Positions 1-10,126 of a DNA stretch of 64,000 nt are shown in pieces (position 1 is the stretch's first letter; the number at the start of each line of letters is the position of its first letter). Made by a program: the position numbers and the translations under genes. The stretch is from DASYQD01 sp963837455 (GTDB lineage: Bacteria > Acidobacteriota > Thermoanaerobaculia > Multivoradales > JAIOJS01), in assembly GCA_963837455.1 (NCBI GenBank), contig CAWINM010000015.1:9725-73724 (forward strand), in the 5' to 3' direction. The notes beneath the pieces were generated by a model. The model searched no databases. It saw only the letters and a program-made list of their open reading frames with translations, and was not told the DNA's origin.

Positions 1-318
1 GACGGCCTGGGCAACGGGCTCCCGCCGGTCGCCGAGGATGTGGTGCACGCTGCGGCTGTCGGCCGGCGTCGGGCCCTGGCCGAAGAAGCCGGCCACGTCG
101 TCGAGGATCGAGCCGTCGTGGTCGCGGTCGAGAGCCGCGAGCAGGGACTGGGCGCCGCCGGCGGTCGCCGCGTTGCCTTGCAAGGCGCCCAGCAGGGCGG
201 GCAACGCCGCGTGCACGGCGGCGGCGGTCTGCTGCGGCGTGGCGCCGACCTGCGACGCCAGGTTCTGCACGCTCTCGCCGTCGAGCTGTCGTGCTATCAG
301 TTCGAGGATGGCGGACAC
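1..318 (-). CDS. DUF937/YidB-like protein, C-terminus cut by window edge
   Basis: The reading frame starts at a GTG (318-316) preceded by AAGGAGG at 329-323 and runs off the left edge, so 106 residues are visible. The N-terminus (SAILELIARQLDGESV) and the stretch LPALLGALQGNA followed by LDRDHDGSILDDV match DUF937-type proteins, in which two helical segments precede a Gly/Asp-rich turn. No signal peptide or membrane segment is seen. The function of this family is not established. It lies 95 bp downstream of the LysM gene on the same strand and may be co-transcribed with it. Confidence 0.7.
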   Translation of the reverse strand, partial: MSAILELIARQLDGESVQNLASQVGATPQQTAAAVHAALPALLGALQGNAATAGGAQSLLAALDRDHDGSILDDVAGFFGQGPTPADSRSVHHILGDRREPVAQAV

Positions 319-413
319 GGGGCCTCCTTGTCGGATCAGCGATGAGGAGGGAGCGACCTGGCACCTCGCCAACGGATGCCCGCGCACGAGGGACATGCCG
401 GCCGATTCGGCCG

Positions 414-782
414 CTAGCCAGCGGCCTTGTTGGGAATCCGCAGGCGGGCGCCGACCTTGATGAGGTCGGGGTTGTCGCCGATGACCTCCCGGTTGGCCTC
501 GTAGATCTCGCGCCATCGCTTGCCGTCGCCCAGCCGGTGCTTGGCGATCAGCGACAAGCTGTCGCCGCTCTTCACCACGTACTCCTCGAAAGCGCCCGCC
601 GTCTGACCGGCTGGCGCGGGGTTCGCGGCCGCCGCCGGAGCGGCCGCCGCGGCGGGAGCGGCAGCCGCGGCCTTCGCGCCCTCCTCCCGCTTCCGCTGGG
701 CCTCCAGCAGACGCTGCTGCGCCTGCTCGTAGGCCTCTTTCTCCTGGCGTTCCTTTTCGTCGCTCTTGCCAAAGAGACTCAC
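414..782 (-). CDS. LysM domain protein
   Basis: This 122-residue protein starts at GTG behind an AAGGAGG ribosome-binding site. Residues 1-45 are a charged helix rich in Glu, Gln and Lys (KERQEKEAYEQAQ), residues 40-65 an Ala/Pro linker, and residues 68-118 one LysM domain (YVVKSGDSLSLIAKHRLGD, then a hydrophobic IKVGARLRIP end). LysM binds peptidoglycan-type glycans, but no signal peptide is present. The architecture resembles small cytosolic or potassium-responsive LysM proteins, so an envelope location is not certain. It lies just upstream of the DUF937-like gene on the same strand. Confidence 0.85.
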   Translation of the reverse strand: MSLFGKSDEKERQEKEAYEQAQQRLLEAQRKREEGAKAAAAAPAAAAAPAAAANPAPAGQTAGAFEEYVVKSGDSLSLIAKHRLGDGKRWREIYEANREVIGDNPDLIKVGARLRIPNKAAG

Positions 783-986
783 GGTGCCTCCTTCCGCAGC
801 GTTGTCGGGGCTCGGCCTCTGCCGCCGCAGTATGGCACTCAGCGGAGCGCTGGTGGTGGCCCACCGCCGCGCCGCGCCGGCGCCGCCCGTTGGCGGTCGC
901 AGTGGCGCCCGCCAACGATCAGCAGCAACCTACTGCAGGCGCTGGAAGGTGCCGCCCCCGCCTGCCCTATCATCGGCTCCTCCGTG

Positions 987-2930
987 GTGAAGAAGACGTC
1001 TCGCCCCGCACGCGTCAGCCCCTCGGCACCGGCTCCCGGAACCCCTGCCCTCACGGGCCGTGGCGCCACCGCCGCGGTGCTGCTCGCCGCCCTGGCGCTC
1101 ATCGGCCTCGCCTTCTGGCCGGCGGTGCACGGCGGCTTCGTCTACGACGATCACCAGCAGATCGAGGACAACCCGCTCATCCAGCAAGCCCAGCTGCTCG
1201 GCAAGGCCCTCACCTCCGACGTCTGGGCATTCAGCGGCAACGCAGTGGAGACCACCAGCAACTACTGGCGCCCGCTGTTCGTGGCCACGCTCGCCGTCGA
1301 GTATCACTGGTTTGGGGCTCACCCCTTCGGCTGGCACCTCGTGAACCTCGCGCTGCACGGGCTCGCCACGCTGCTCGCCTTCTTCGCCTTGCGCGGCATG
1401 GGCGCCCGCCCCGAGGTCTGCGCCGCGGTCACCCTGCTGTTCGCCGTCCACCCGGCGCACGTCGAGTCGGTGGCCTGGATCTCCGGCTCTCCCGACCCGC
1501 TGGCGACGTCCCTGCTGCTGGGCGCTTTCCTCTGTCACCTGCGAGCGCGAGCCCGCGGCGGCCTCGGCACGCGCGGGGGCGCCCTGGCGCTCTTCGCCGC
1601 CGCCCTTCTCTGCAAGGAAATCGCCATCGTCTTCCCGCTCGTGGTCTTCGGCAGCGAGCTGGTGCTCGACAGCGGCGACCATCTGCCGAGGCGGAAGCCG
1701 CGCCGCTCGCCGTTCGGTCCCGCGCTGCGCGCGGCGCTCCCCTACCTCGCGGTCACCGCCGTCTACCTGGCCATCCGCGTCGCCCTGGTGGGCATGACCC
1801 ACGTCATCCCGCCCGGCGCCCCCGGTCTCGACGGCGTCGTCCTCACCGCCCCGGCCCTGCTGCTGTTCTACCTGCGGCGGATCTTCCTTCCCCTCCACCC
1901 CGGCCCGAGCTACCCGCTGGCGCCCGTCGCCACGGCCTCGCTGCACGACTTCGTCCTGCCGCTGGTGGCCGCCGCGATCCTCGCGCTCGGCGCCTGGTGG
2001 CTCTCGCGCCGGCAGCGAGTCGAGCGCCTGGCCCTGCTCTGGTTCCTGCTGCCGCTCGCGCCGGTGTTCGACGTGCGGTCGTTCATCCCCGAGGACGTCG
2101 CCCACGACCGCTACCTCTACCTGCCGCTGTTCGGCGCCCTCGCCTTCGCCTTCGCCGCCGCAACGGCAGCGCTGGAGCGGCGGCTCGCGCCGTCCCGGGT
2201 GGCGGCAGTGGTCGCCGGCGGCGGTCTCGGGCTGGCGCTCGTCCTGCTGCCGGTCACCCGCGCCACCACCGCCGTGTGGACCAGCGACGTGACGCTGTGG
2301 GAGGCCGGCATTCATAGCAACCCCCACACCGCCTTCCCCCACGTCCAGCTCGCCGACGCCTACCGGCGCGCTGGCCGCATCGCCGAAGCCCGGCAGCAGC
2401 TCGCGCAGGCCCTGGCGCTCAACCCCGGCGTCACCGCCGCCCGCCTCGGCCTGGCGGCACTGGACCGCCAGGCGGGCCACCTCGCCGAGGCCGAGCAGAA
2501 CGTGCGTGTCGTCCTCACCCACTTCCCCGACCTGGCGCCCGCCATCGAGCTGCTCGGCCTCGTCTACCAGGACGAGGGGCGCTACGAGGAGGCGATCCCG
2601 CTCTTCGAGCGCGGGCGCCGCGCCCTCCCCTACCGTCGCGCCCTCTACACCGTGAACCTCGCCGTGCTCGACCGTCTCACCGGCCGTGCCGCGGCGTCGC
2701 GACGCGAGCTCGAGTCGCTCGTCCCCGAGCTGCCGGCGACGCGCGATCCCAAGGTGCTGTCGGCCTGGTTCTACCTCGGCGACCTCCACCGCGAGGTGGG
2801 CGAGGTCGCGCCGGCGATCGACTGCTACCGCCGCTACCTTGCGGCCACCGAGGGCCTCGACCCCCGCGAGGTGGCCCGCCTGCGACAGGCCGCTGCCGTG
2901 GCGCTGCAGAGTCTCGGCGCCGGGCCGTGA
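987..2930 (+). CDS. TMTC-like polytopic membrane protein with C-terminal TPRs
   Basis: About 647 residues from a GTG at 987 (a second in-frame GTG sits at 984). The open frame extends upstream, but that part is the low-complexity shadow of the LysM gene. The N-terminal two-thirds hold about ten hydrophobic segments. An early lumenal-type loop with VYDDHQQIEDNP and NYWRPL, then HPAHVESVAWISG, is typical of bacterial relatives of TMTC-type GT-C glycosyltransferases. The last ~200 residues are TPR units (QLADAYRRAGRIAEARQQL and later copies). Known relatives transfer sugars from polyprenyl donors; the acceptor here is unknown. It is monocistronic and convergent with the AAA gene. Confidence 0.75.
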   Translation: MKKTSRPARVSPSAPAPGTPALTGRGATAAVLLAALALIGLAFWPAVHGGFVYDDHQQIEDNPLIQQAQLLGKALTSDVWAFSGNAVETTSNYWRPLFVATLAVEYHWFGAHPFGWHLVNLALHGLATLLAFFALRGMGARPEVCAAVTLLFAVHPAHVESVAWISGSPDPLATSLLLGAFLCHLRARARGGLGTRGGALALFAAALLCKEIAIVFPLVVFGSELVLDSGDHLPRRKPRRSPFGPALRAALPYLAVTAVYLAIRVALVGMTHVIPPGAPGLDGVVLTAPALLLFYLRRIFLPLHPGPSYPLAPVATASLHDFVLPLVAAAILALGAWWLSRRQRVERLALLWFLLPLAPVFDVRSFIPEDVAHDRYLYLPLFGALAFAFAAATAALERRLAPSRVAAVVAGGGLGLALVLLPVTRATTAVWTSDVTLWEAGIHSNPHTAFPHVQLADAYRRAGRIAEARQQLAQALALNPGVTAARLGLAALDRQAGHLAEAEQNVRVVLTHFPDLAPAIELLGLVYQDEGRYEEAIPLFERGRRALPYRRALYTVNLAVLDRLTGRAAASRRELESLVPELPATRDPKVLSAWFYLGDLHREVGEVAPAIDCYRRYLAATEGLDPREVARLRQAAAVALQSLGAGP

Positions 2931-2938
2931 GCCGATCG

Positions 2939-2953
2939 CGCCGGGAACCGGCG
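2939..2953. terminator. Short hairpin between convergent genes
   Basis: CGCCGG, loop GAA, CCGGCG forms a perfect 6-bp stem 8 bp after the TMTC-like stop and 26 bp from the AAA stop. There is no T tract, so terminator function is a guess based on position. Confidence 0.3.
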
Positions 2954-2978
2954 GCGGCACACCAGGGGCGCCACCCCG

Positions 2979-4823
2979 CTACCGCCGCCCGCCGACCATC
3001 AGCCGCAGCCGTCGCAGGCGCTGGTCGAGCTCCTCGGGCGACATGCCGGCGTACTTGGGCGGCAGCAGGCGGCGGCTGCTCGCCTCGAACACCGCCAAGA
3101 GCTCCATGTACTCGAGCAGCTCGACGTCGCGGCTCGGGAAGTAGTCGGCGGCGGCGCCCACGAAGTTGCCCGCCAGCACCGGGGCGTCGGGGCCGCCGGC
3201 GCGCGCCGCGTCGTCGTTGGCGAGCAGGATCACCGCCTCGACGTCGGCGTTGCTGTAGCCGACCAGCTTGGCGCCGAAGCCCTCGCGGATGTCCTTGAAG
3301 TCGACCTCGGTGCGGATCTTGTCCTTCTTCACCAGCGCCCGCGCCACGCCCTCCACCTCCTCGGCCGTCTGCGAGTAGAGGAAGGGGATCTTGCGGTCGA
3401 GGCGGCCGGCGCGCTTGAGGTCGACGTCGAGCTTGTCGGGACGGTTGGTCATCACCAGGAAGAGGATGCGGCCCCGGTTGCTGGTGTCGGACATGAACTC
3501 CTTGATCCGGGCGATCACCCGCGACGAGGTGCCGCCGTCCCCCTCGCCGTCGGTGTTGCCGAAGGCGCGGTCGCCTTCGTCGATGATCACCACCACCTGG
3601 CCGATGGCCTGGATGACGCCGAGGATCTTCTCCAGGTTGCCCTCGGTGGCGCCGACCCACTTGGAACGGAAGTTCTTGAGCTTGATCGTGGTGAGCCCGC
3701 ACTCCTTGGCGAAGGCCTCGGCGACGAAGGTCTTGCCGGTGCCCATCGGGCCGGTGAAGAGGATGCCCATCGGCACGCGTGCGGTGCGCCCCTCGCGGAT
3801 GCTCTCGGCCACCAGCAGCAGGTCGCGCTTGACCTCCTCCATGCCGCCCACCACCTCGAAGCCGTGCTGCGGCTCCACGAACTCGACCAGCCCGAAGCAC
3901 TCGCGCTCGAGGATCTCGCGCTTCCGGCGGGCGATCAGGCGCTCGGTCTCGCGCCGCGCCCGCTCCGCCATGCCGGCGGCGTCCTCGGGAGGCGCCGGCG
4001 CGCCGGGGGCGAGCAGCGCCAGCACCTCCTGCCGCGACAGACCGGCGGTGAGCGCTGCGAGCTTGTGGGCCCGCGCCGCGGCGTCGGCGCCGTCGCCGAG
4101 CACGCCGGCGAGGAATGCCTCGCGCGAGGCCAGCTCCTCCTCGGCGGGCGGCGGCGGCGCCAGGATGGCGGCGATCTGGATGGCCTTGAGGCCGGCGGTG
4201 ATCTCGGCGTAGCGGTCGGCGTCGGCCGGCTCGAGGCGCGAGTCGGCGAGCAGGGCCGCCGCGCGCCGGGCGTCGCGGTCGGGCATCGGCACCTCGACCA
4301 CTGCCACCTTGGGGTTGCAGACCAGCTTGGGCGAGACCTCGGTGAGGTTCTCGGCGATCAGCACCACCACGTTGTCGCCGCGCTCGATGGCGGGCAGGAA
4401 CGACCAGCGGTGGAGCATCACCGTCGCCGCGCGGTCACTGTCGGCCTGGAACGAGGGATCGCCGGCGGGGACCAGGGCGTCGGCGTACTCGAGGACCACG
4501 GCGCTGCGGGTGCTGCTGGTGAGCAGGGTCTCGAGCGCCGCGAGGGTGCGGTCCTTGGTACCGGGGGCCTCCAGCTCGTCGGGAAAGCCGACGTCGTGCG
4601 CGCGCTTGGCGAAGCGCACGCCGGTCGCCACGTTGTAGAGGACGATGGTCTGCTTGCTGTCGCGCAGCAGGGCGCCGGCGAGGAAGTCGGAGAGCGACAG
4701 CGGCTTGCCGTCGTAGAGGACGACGTCGTAGACGTTGCCGTGGAGCAGGAACATCGACGCCTCGCCACGCAGGTAGCGGCGGCGGAGCTCCTCGGCCCAG
4801 TTGGGTAGCGGACGTGCGGTCAT
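2979..4823 (-). CDS. AAA+ ATPase, large cytosolic
   Basis: 614 residues from ATG at 4823 (MTARPLPNWAEEL). An upstream in-frame extension reads through low-complexity repeat DNA and was excluded. The N-terminal ~300 residues form a degenerate domain of their own. The C-terminal half is a classic AAA module: Walker A GPMGTGKT at about residue 355, Walker B VVIIDEGDRAF at about 410, sensor LFLVMTNRPDKLD, and an arginine-finger-like RAGRLDRKIPF. The overall form recalls ATPases that remodel protein assemblies. It follows the coiled-coil membrane protein (gap 175 bp, same strand). A role with that protein and with nearby PspA is inferred from context only. Confidence 0.85.
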   Translation of the reverse strand: MTARPLPNWAEELRRRYLRGEASMFLLHGNVYDVVLYDGKPLSLSDFLAGALLRDSKQTIVLYNVATGVRFAKRAHDVGFPDELEAPGTKDRTLAALETLLTSSTRSAVVLEYADALVPAGDPSFQADSDRAATVMLHRWSFLPAIERGDNVVVLIAENLTEVSPKLVCNPKVAVVEVPMPDRDARRAAALLADSRLEPADADRYAEITAGLKAIQIAAILAPPPPAEEELASREAFLAGVLGDGADAAARAHKLAALTAGLSRQEVLALLAPGAPAPPEDAAGMAERARRETERLIARRKREILERECFGLVEFVEPQHGFEVVGGMEEVKRDLLLVAESIREGRTARVPMGILFTGPMGTGKTFVAEAFAKECGLTTIKLKNFRSKWVGATEGNLEKILGVIQAIGQVVVIIDEGDRAFGNTDGEGDGGTSSRVIARIKEFMSDTSNRGRILFLVMTNRPDKLDVDLKRAGRLDRKIPFLYSQTAEEVEGVARALVKKDKIRTEVDFKDIREGFGAKLVGYSNADVEAVILLANDDAARAGGPDAPVLAGNFVGAAADYFPSRDVELLEYMELLAVFEASSRRLLPPKYAGMSPEELDQRLRRLRLMVGGRR

Positions 4824-4913
4824 GGGCGGTGCGCGGATGGGCCGTTTGCGGGCGAACGGTTGGCTGTTGGCTTGGTCGCCAGCCGCATGCCGGCGCGTCG
4901 AGCCATCGTCGAC

Positions 4914-4952
4914 GGAGTCATGTCTGGTGGAGTCATGGCTGATGGAGTCGCC
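4914..4952. repeat. Imperfect 15-bp tandem repeat, three units
   Basis: GGAGTCATG-type units start at 4914, 4929 and 4944, spaced exactly 15 bp; the third unit diverges after GGAGTC. They lie in the leader upstream of the AAA ATPase start, between it and the coiled-coil gene. No function can be assigned. Confidence 0.6.
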
Positions 4953-4998
4953 ACGCAAGCGAGCCGAGCCGTGCCTGCCAGCAACTCCAGCGTAGCGC

Positions 4999-5958
4999 TC
5001 ACATCTCCCTCTCGATGTTGCCCAGCAGCTGCTCGGTGTCGCGCGTCGTCTCGCGGATGGCCTCGACGCCGTCGAGCAGCTCGTCGAGCTGGCCGGAGAG
5101 CTCCTGCGGCGACTGCATGGTGACGATCTGGTCGGCGATGAGCTGGAACGAGTTCTCGATCAGGTCGAGCTGGCCCTTGGCCACCGAGAGGTAGCGGTCG
5201 ATCTCGTGCATCTTCTCGATGCGCTTGTCGACGATCGCCAGGTTCTTCTTGGCGATGTCGCCCTGCTGCCCGTCCTGCTCGGACATCTTGGCGTAGCGCT
5301 GGCGGTCGCGCGCGAGCACGTTGGGGTCGACGCTGTGCAGGTACTGCTCGTAGCGCTCGCAGGTGAGCGCCATCTCGAGAAAGGCGTCGACGAGCTTGTC
5401 GGTCTTGACCAGCTCGCCGCGCAGCAGGTCGCCGGCGAACGAGGGGTTGGAGGCCGCCAGCCGCTGGATCTCCTCGCGGCGGGCAACCAGCCCCTCGACG
5501 CGGGCCCGCGCCTCCTCCGGCAGGCCTTGCATCCGCTGCGCGCGCTCGCTCGCCTGGATCGACCTGCGCAGCTGCTCGAACCGCGGGTCCCAGAGAATGT
5601 GGCGCAGCCGCTGGCTGTCGGGCGCGTGCAGCAGCCAGATCGCCTCCAGCCCCAGCGTGGCCAGGCAGAGCAGCGGATTGACGGTGAGCACCGAGGCGGC
5701 GAGGCCGCCGCCGAACAGCGACAGGTTGTAGGGGTTGAAGAAGGCGGCCCGCAAGTAGGGGCGCTTGCCGAACACCGCCTGGTCGAGCACCTGGCGGCCG
5801 GCGGCGCCGAGGTCGGAGCGGAACGTCGAGACGCCCGGCGGGCGGCTGGCCACCGCCGCCGCCGGCCGGGCGGTCGCCGAAGCGCTCGCCGCCGGCGGCG
5901 CCGGCGCGCCGGGGCGCACCGCGGTGCGCGGCCGGACGGGCTTGTTCGCTTCGCTCAC
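4999..5958 (-). CDS. Membrane-anchored coiled-coil protein of unknown function
   Basis: 319 residues from ATG at 5958. Residues 1-45 are Ala/Pro-rich and disordered. A hydrophobic pair around residues 75-105 (FNPYNLSLFGGGLAASVL, then LCLATLGLEAIWLL) should form one or two membrane segments. Residues 130-319 are long charged helices (ERAQRMQGLPEEARARVEGL; DIAKKNLAIVDKRIEKMHEID), very probably coiled coil. No enzymatic motif is seen and I do not recognise the family. It precedes the AAA ATPase on the same strand, which suggests a membrane-bound partner or substrate of that ATPase. This is an inference from adjacency. Confidence 0.7.
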   Translation of the reverse strand: MSEANKPVRPRTAVRPGAPAPPAASASATARPAAAVASRPPGVSTFRSDLGAAGRQVLDQAVFGKRPYLRAAFFNPYNLSLFGGGLAASVLTVNPLLCLATLGLEAIWLLHAPDSQRLRHILWDPRFEQLRRSIQASERAQRMQGLPEEARARVEGLVARREEIQRLAASNPSFAGDLLRGELVKTDKLVDAFLEMALTCERYEQYLHSVDPNVLARDRQRYAKMSEQDGQQGDIAKKNLAIVDKRIEKMHEIDRYLSVAKGQLDLIENSFQLIADQIVTMQSPQELSGQLDELLDGVEAIRETTRDTEQLLGNIEREM

Positions 5959-6062
5959 GGCAGTCGGAGCTTAGCGCGGAGACCCCGCCCGCCGTATTTC
6001 GAGGGCAGCGGCCGCCGTCGGCCGGCGGTGGCGCGCCATGGGTACGCTAGCATCTCCCTTCC

Positions 6063-6656
6063 ATGCGGCACACCCCACGCGCCACCGTCATCGCCGCCGT
6101 CGCGCTCTCCGTCGCCGCTGCCGCCAGCGGCCAGTCGGGCGGCGCCGAGCGGTCGCCCAAGACACCCGAGGAGCTGCAGCGTCAGGACGGACACCGCTGG
6201 GACCTCAGCACACCGGAGAGCGCGGGACCGCAGCGGCCCCTGCGGGCGCGCGGCCTCCGCCATGCACTCGACGACTATCTGGCGGGAAAGGGAGCCTTGC
6301 GCAAGGACGTCGACCTGACCTGGGGGGAGCTCGTGAGCGGCAGGGGCGTGCCCTTCCTGGCGCTGGCGTTCGATCCCCCGCTCGATGGCGCCCTCGAGCC
6401 GGGCACCAGGGTGACGCTGTTCGGCGAGGTCCTCGACGCCGCCGGCAAGGTGACCAGCAGCTTCGAGGCCGACGACGAGGTGGAGCGCGCCGCCGACCGC
6501 GCCATCGCCGACGTCGCGCTGCGCCTGCCGCGCTCCGGCGGGCGGGCGCTGCTCGGCATCGCCGCGCGCGGCAAGCCGGTGTGGCTGGTCGAGCGGCAGA
6601 TCCAAGCGGGAGCCCGCGCCACCGCCGTCGCCGGGTTCCACGTCCTCGCGCCCTGA
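6063..6656 (+). CDS. Secreted protein of unknown function
   Basis: 197 residues from ATG at 6063 with a clear Sec signal (MRHTPR, then the hydrophobic TVIAAVALSVAAAASG). The mature part has an acidic, Glu-rich helical start and then probable beta-strands (VPFLALAFDPPLDGALEPG; TRVTLFGEVLDAAGK; PVWLVERQIQAG). No known domain was recognised. It stands alone on the plus strand between two minus-strand units that might otherwise form one cassette. Confidence 0.65.
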   Translation: MRHTPRATVIAAVALSVAAAASGQSGGAERSPKTPEELQRQDGHRWDLSTPESAGPQRPLRARGLRHALDDYLAGKGALRKDVDLTWGELVSGRGVPFLALAFDPPLDGALEPGTRVTLFGEVLDAAGKVTSSFEADDEVERAADRAIADVALRLPRSGGRALLGIAARGKPVWLVERQIQAGARATAVAGFHVLAP

Positions 6657-6685
6657 GGGCCGCACCGCCGACCCGGCCGAATGGC

Positions 6686-7597
<912 letters not shown>

Positions 7598-7601
<4 letters not shown>

Positions 7602-8440
7602 GTCGTCCTCTGCGCCAGCGGAAGAGCAGTCCGCAGACACGGCGGATGACGAAGTCGGTCAGCAGCCCGATGCCGCCGATGACGAGCAGGCCGGCGAACG
7701 ACCACGACGCCTTCTGGTGGGTGCGCGCCAGCTCGACCATGTAGCCGAGCCCGTGCTCGGGGTTCACCGCCTCGGCCAGGATCACGTAGGTCCAGGAGAT
7801 GGCGTTCATCACCCGGAACGAGTCGAAGATCTCCGGGCAGCGCCGCTGGCAGCAGCACCGTGCGCACGACCTGCGTCTTGGCTCGCGCCGAGCGTGCAGC
7901 GCCGTCTGCACCAGCTCCTCGGGCACGGCGCGGATGGCGGACACCACCACCGGCAGCAGGTAGACGAAGACGCCCAGGAAGAGGAACGCGATCTTCTGCT
8001 TCTCGTAGATCCCGAACCAGAGGATGAGCAGCGGGATGAAGGCGGAGATCGGCATGTAGCGCAGCGGCGCCATGATCGGCTCGAAGAGGCGGTTGACGGG
8101 CTCGAAGGCGCCCATCAGCACGCCCAGCGGCAGCGCGACGCGCCGACGCCAGGAGGAAGGCGATGGCGATGCGCCGCGTCGATGACGAGGATGGCGCTCG
8201 CAGAGGTCCTGCTCGATAGAAGAGCTGCAGCGTGCCCTTCACCACCTCGGTCGGCGAGGGCAGGAAGTCCGGCGGCGCCAAGCCGCCGTAGGTGAGCAGC
8301 GCACCACGCCCCGAGCACCAGCGACCGGCAGCCACGCAGCCCGAGCGCCGAGCGCGAGACACCCCGCGGCAGCGGCGTCGCGGAGGCCGAACGAGGTCGT
8401 GCCGGCGTCGCGGCGGCGCCGCCTTGGCGTCGCTCGCCAC
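7598..8440 (-). CDS. ABC transporter permease (BPD type), frameshifted
   Basis: A GTG at 8440 lies behind a GAGGAG motif that overlaps the end of the previous gene. The core is readable: LAPPDFLPSPTEVV, then LMGAFEPVNRLFEPIM, PLRYMPISAFIPLLILWFGI and FLFLGVFVYLLPVVVSAIRAVP, then the EAA loop region and NAISWTYVILAEAV. These are hallmarks of TauC/SsuC/NrtB permeases with about six membrane segments. Extra bases near 7850, 7877 and 7896 and several at 8130-8400 break the frame. Removing them gives a protein of about 280 residues, the usual family length. The TGA at 7598 overlaps the ATPase GTG. Confidence 0.8.
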
Positions 8441-8446
8441 GCTCGT

Positions 8447-10106
8447 TCAGCCCTCCTCGGCGCCAGGACGACCTTGATGTCGGTGCGGCGGTTGAGCTGG
8501 CGCCCCGCCTCGGTCGCGTTCGGCGCGATCGGGTTCGCTGGACCCGCGGCCGATGGTCTGGAAGCGGCTGGCGGTGATGTTCGGGAAGTTCTTCAGCATG
8601 TAGTTCTTGACCGCCAGGGCCCGGCGCTCCGAGAGCGTCATGTTGGCTGGTGGCGGAGCCGGTCGAGTCGGTGTTGCCCTCGACCCGCAGATAGGTGTTG
8701 CCGAACGAGGTCATGGTGTCGCCCGAGGGAGTCGAGCACGAAGTACGAGCCGGGCATGATCTCGTCGGAGCCCGGCGTGAAGTGGATCTGGATCTGCTTG
8801 TTGATGATGGCCCGGTCGTTGGCCGAGGGCGCCTTGGCCGCGAGCTTCGGCTCCTCCACCTGCTGCCCCGGGTAGTCGACGGCGAGCGCGCGCGAGGAAG
8901 CGCGTGTCCGCCCAGTCCTTCGCGTCCACCGGCCGCGTCACCAGCCCCTTCTTGCGCCAGATGACGAAGGCGGTGTCGAAGAGCGTCTCGTAGTGCGCCT
9001 TGCCCGCCGGTGAGCCCGTAGAACTGCGCGTTGTCGGCGTAGGGGGTGAGCTTGAGACCCGGAGAGCATCCCGGAGACGGTGTCGGTGTCGAGCTTGAGC
9101 GCCTTGGCCGACGACGGCGTACGAGCCGGCCGGGTCCTGCTTCATCATCTCGATGCCGTCGAACCAGCCGTGCACGAAGTCGCGCAGGGTCTCCGGCGCC
9201 TGGTCGATGACGTCCTGCCGCGCGCACCAGCGTGTCGGCGATGATGTTGGTCGCCGCCGTGGTGGACACCAGGACGTGGGCCTCGTCGCCGCGCGCCTCG
9301 ACCGCCGCCGAGAGGTCCGGCTCCCAGGTCACGGCCGCGTCGACCTGCTTGGCCTTGAACATCGCCGCGGCCGCCGGCGCGTCCTGGGTGAAGATGATGT
9401 TCTTCTCCACCGCCGGCGCGGTCTTCGGGCGACAGCCCCGACTGCGCCAGCAGGTAGAGCAGCAGGAAGTGCGACGGCGTGAACTGCGTGCAGGCGACGC
9501 TTGACCCTGCGAGCTCCTCGATGGAGTTGATCGACGCCAGCGAGACGATGCCGTCGCCGCCGCGCGACCAGTCCTGCATGATGATCGACTTGGCCTGCTG
9601 GTTCTGCTCGGCGAGGACCGACGCCTCGCGGGCCCAGTTGTCGACGGTGTCCCACATGATGTCGATGTCGCCCTTGCGGAACGCGGCGAGCTTGGCCGCC
9701 GGGATCCTCGAGCAGCACGAACTTCACGTCCAGGCCGTACTTCTGCTTGTAGAGCGACGTCGGCTCGGGCTCGAGGCCGCCGTTGGAGACGATGCCCGGG
9801 CGCGTGGCCGGCCCAGGTGTTGATCCCCACCACCAGCGGGCGGCCGAGGGCGGTGCCGGTGGCCGAGGGAGGCAGTGGCGACGCCGGTGACGCCGGCGTT
9901 GCGCTCGGGGTCGGCAGGGGCGTTCTTGAGCGCGTCGAAGTCGCTCGACGACACCGCTGGGCGGTCGGCGGCTGCGGCTCGCTCGGCTCCCGGTCGCCCA
10001 CTGGCGGATGGCGGCACCCTTGTAGTGCCAGGCCGCGTAGCCGAGCACGCCGAGGATGACGAGGGTGATGAAGAGCTTCGCAAAGCGGTCGTCAGGAGCT
10101 TTCGAT
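8447..10106 (-). CDS. NMT1/TauA-type substrate-binding protein fused to an OmpA domain, frameshifted
   Basis: Translation most likely begins at an ATG near 10106 if one extra C at about 10104 is removed, giving MKAPDDRFAKLF after a GAGGAG site. An N-terminal membrane anchor follows (FITLVILGVLGYAAW). Next comes a periplasmic binding domain (LVVGINTWAGHAPGIVSNGG; MWDTVDNWAREASVLAEQN; FTPSHFLLLYLLAQSG; VDAAVTWEPDLSAAV; TNIIADTLV). The last ~140 residues are an OmpA-like peptidoglycan-binding domain (IQIHFTPGSDEIMPGS; LRVEGNTDSTGSA; LSERRALAVKNYML; LNRRTDIKVVL). An importer-type receptor tethered to both membrane and cell wall is unusual. Many single extra bases interrupt it. The ligand is unknown. 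Confidence 0.75.
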
Positions 10107-10126
10107 GGTGATCGGTGCTCCTCGCG

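Noticed and set aside
930..2960. A 676-codon open frame antisense to the TMTC-like gene
   Set aside because: Composition is Gly/Arg/Gln-rich and without motifs; the plus strand has membrane helices and TPRs.
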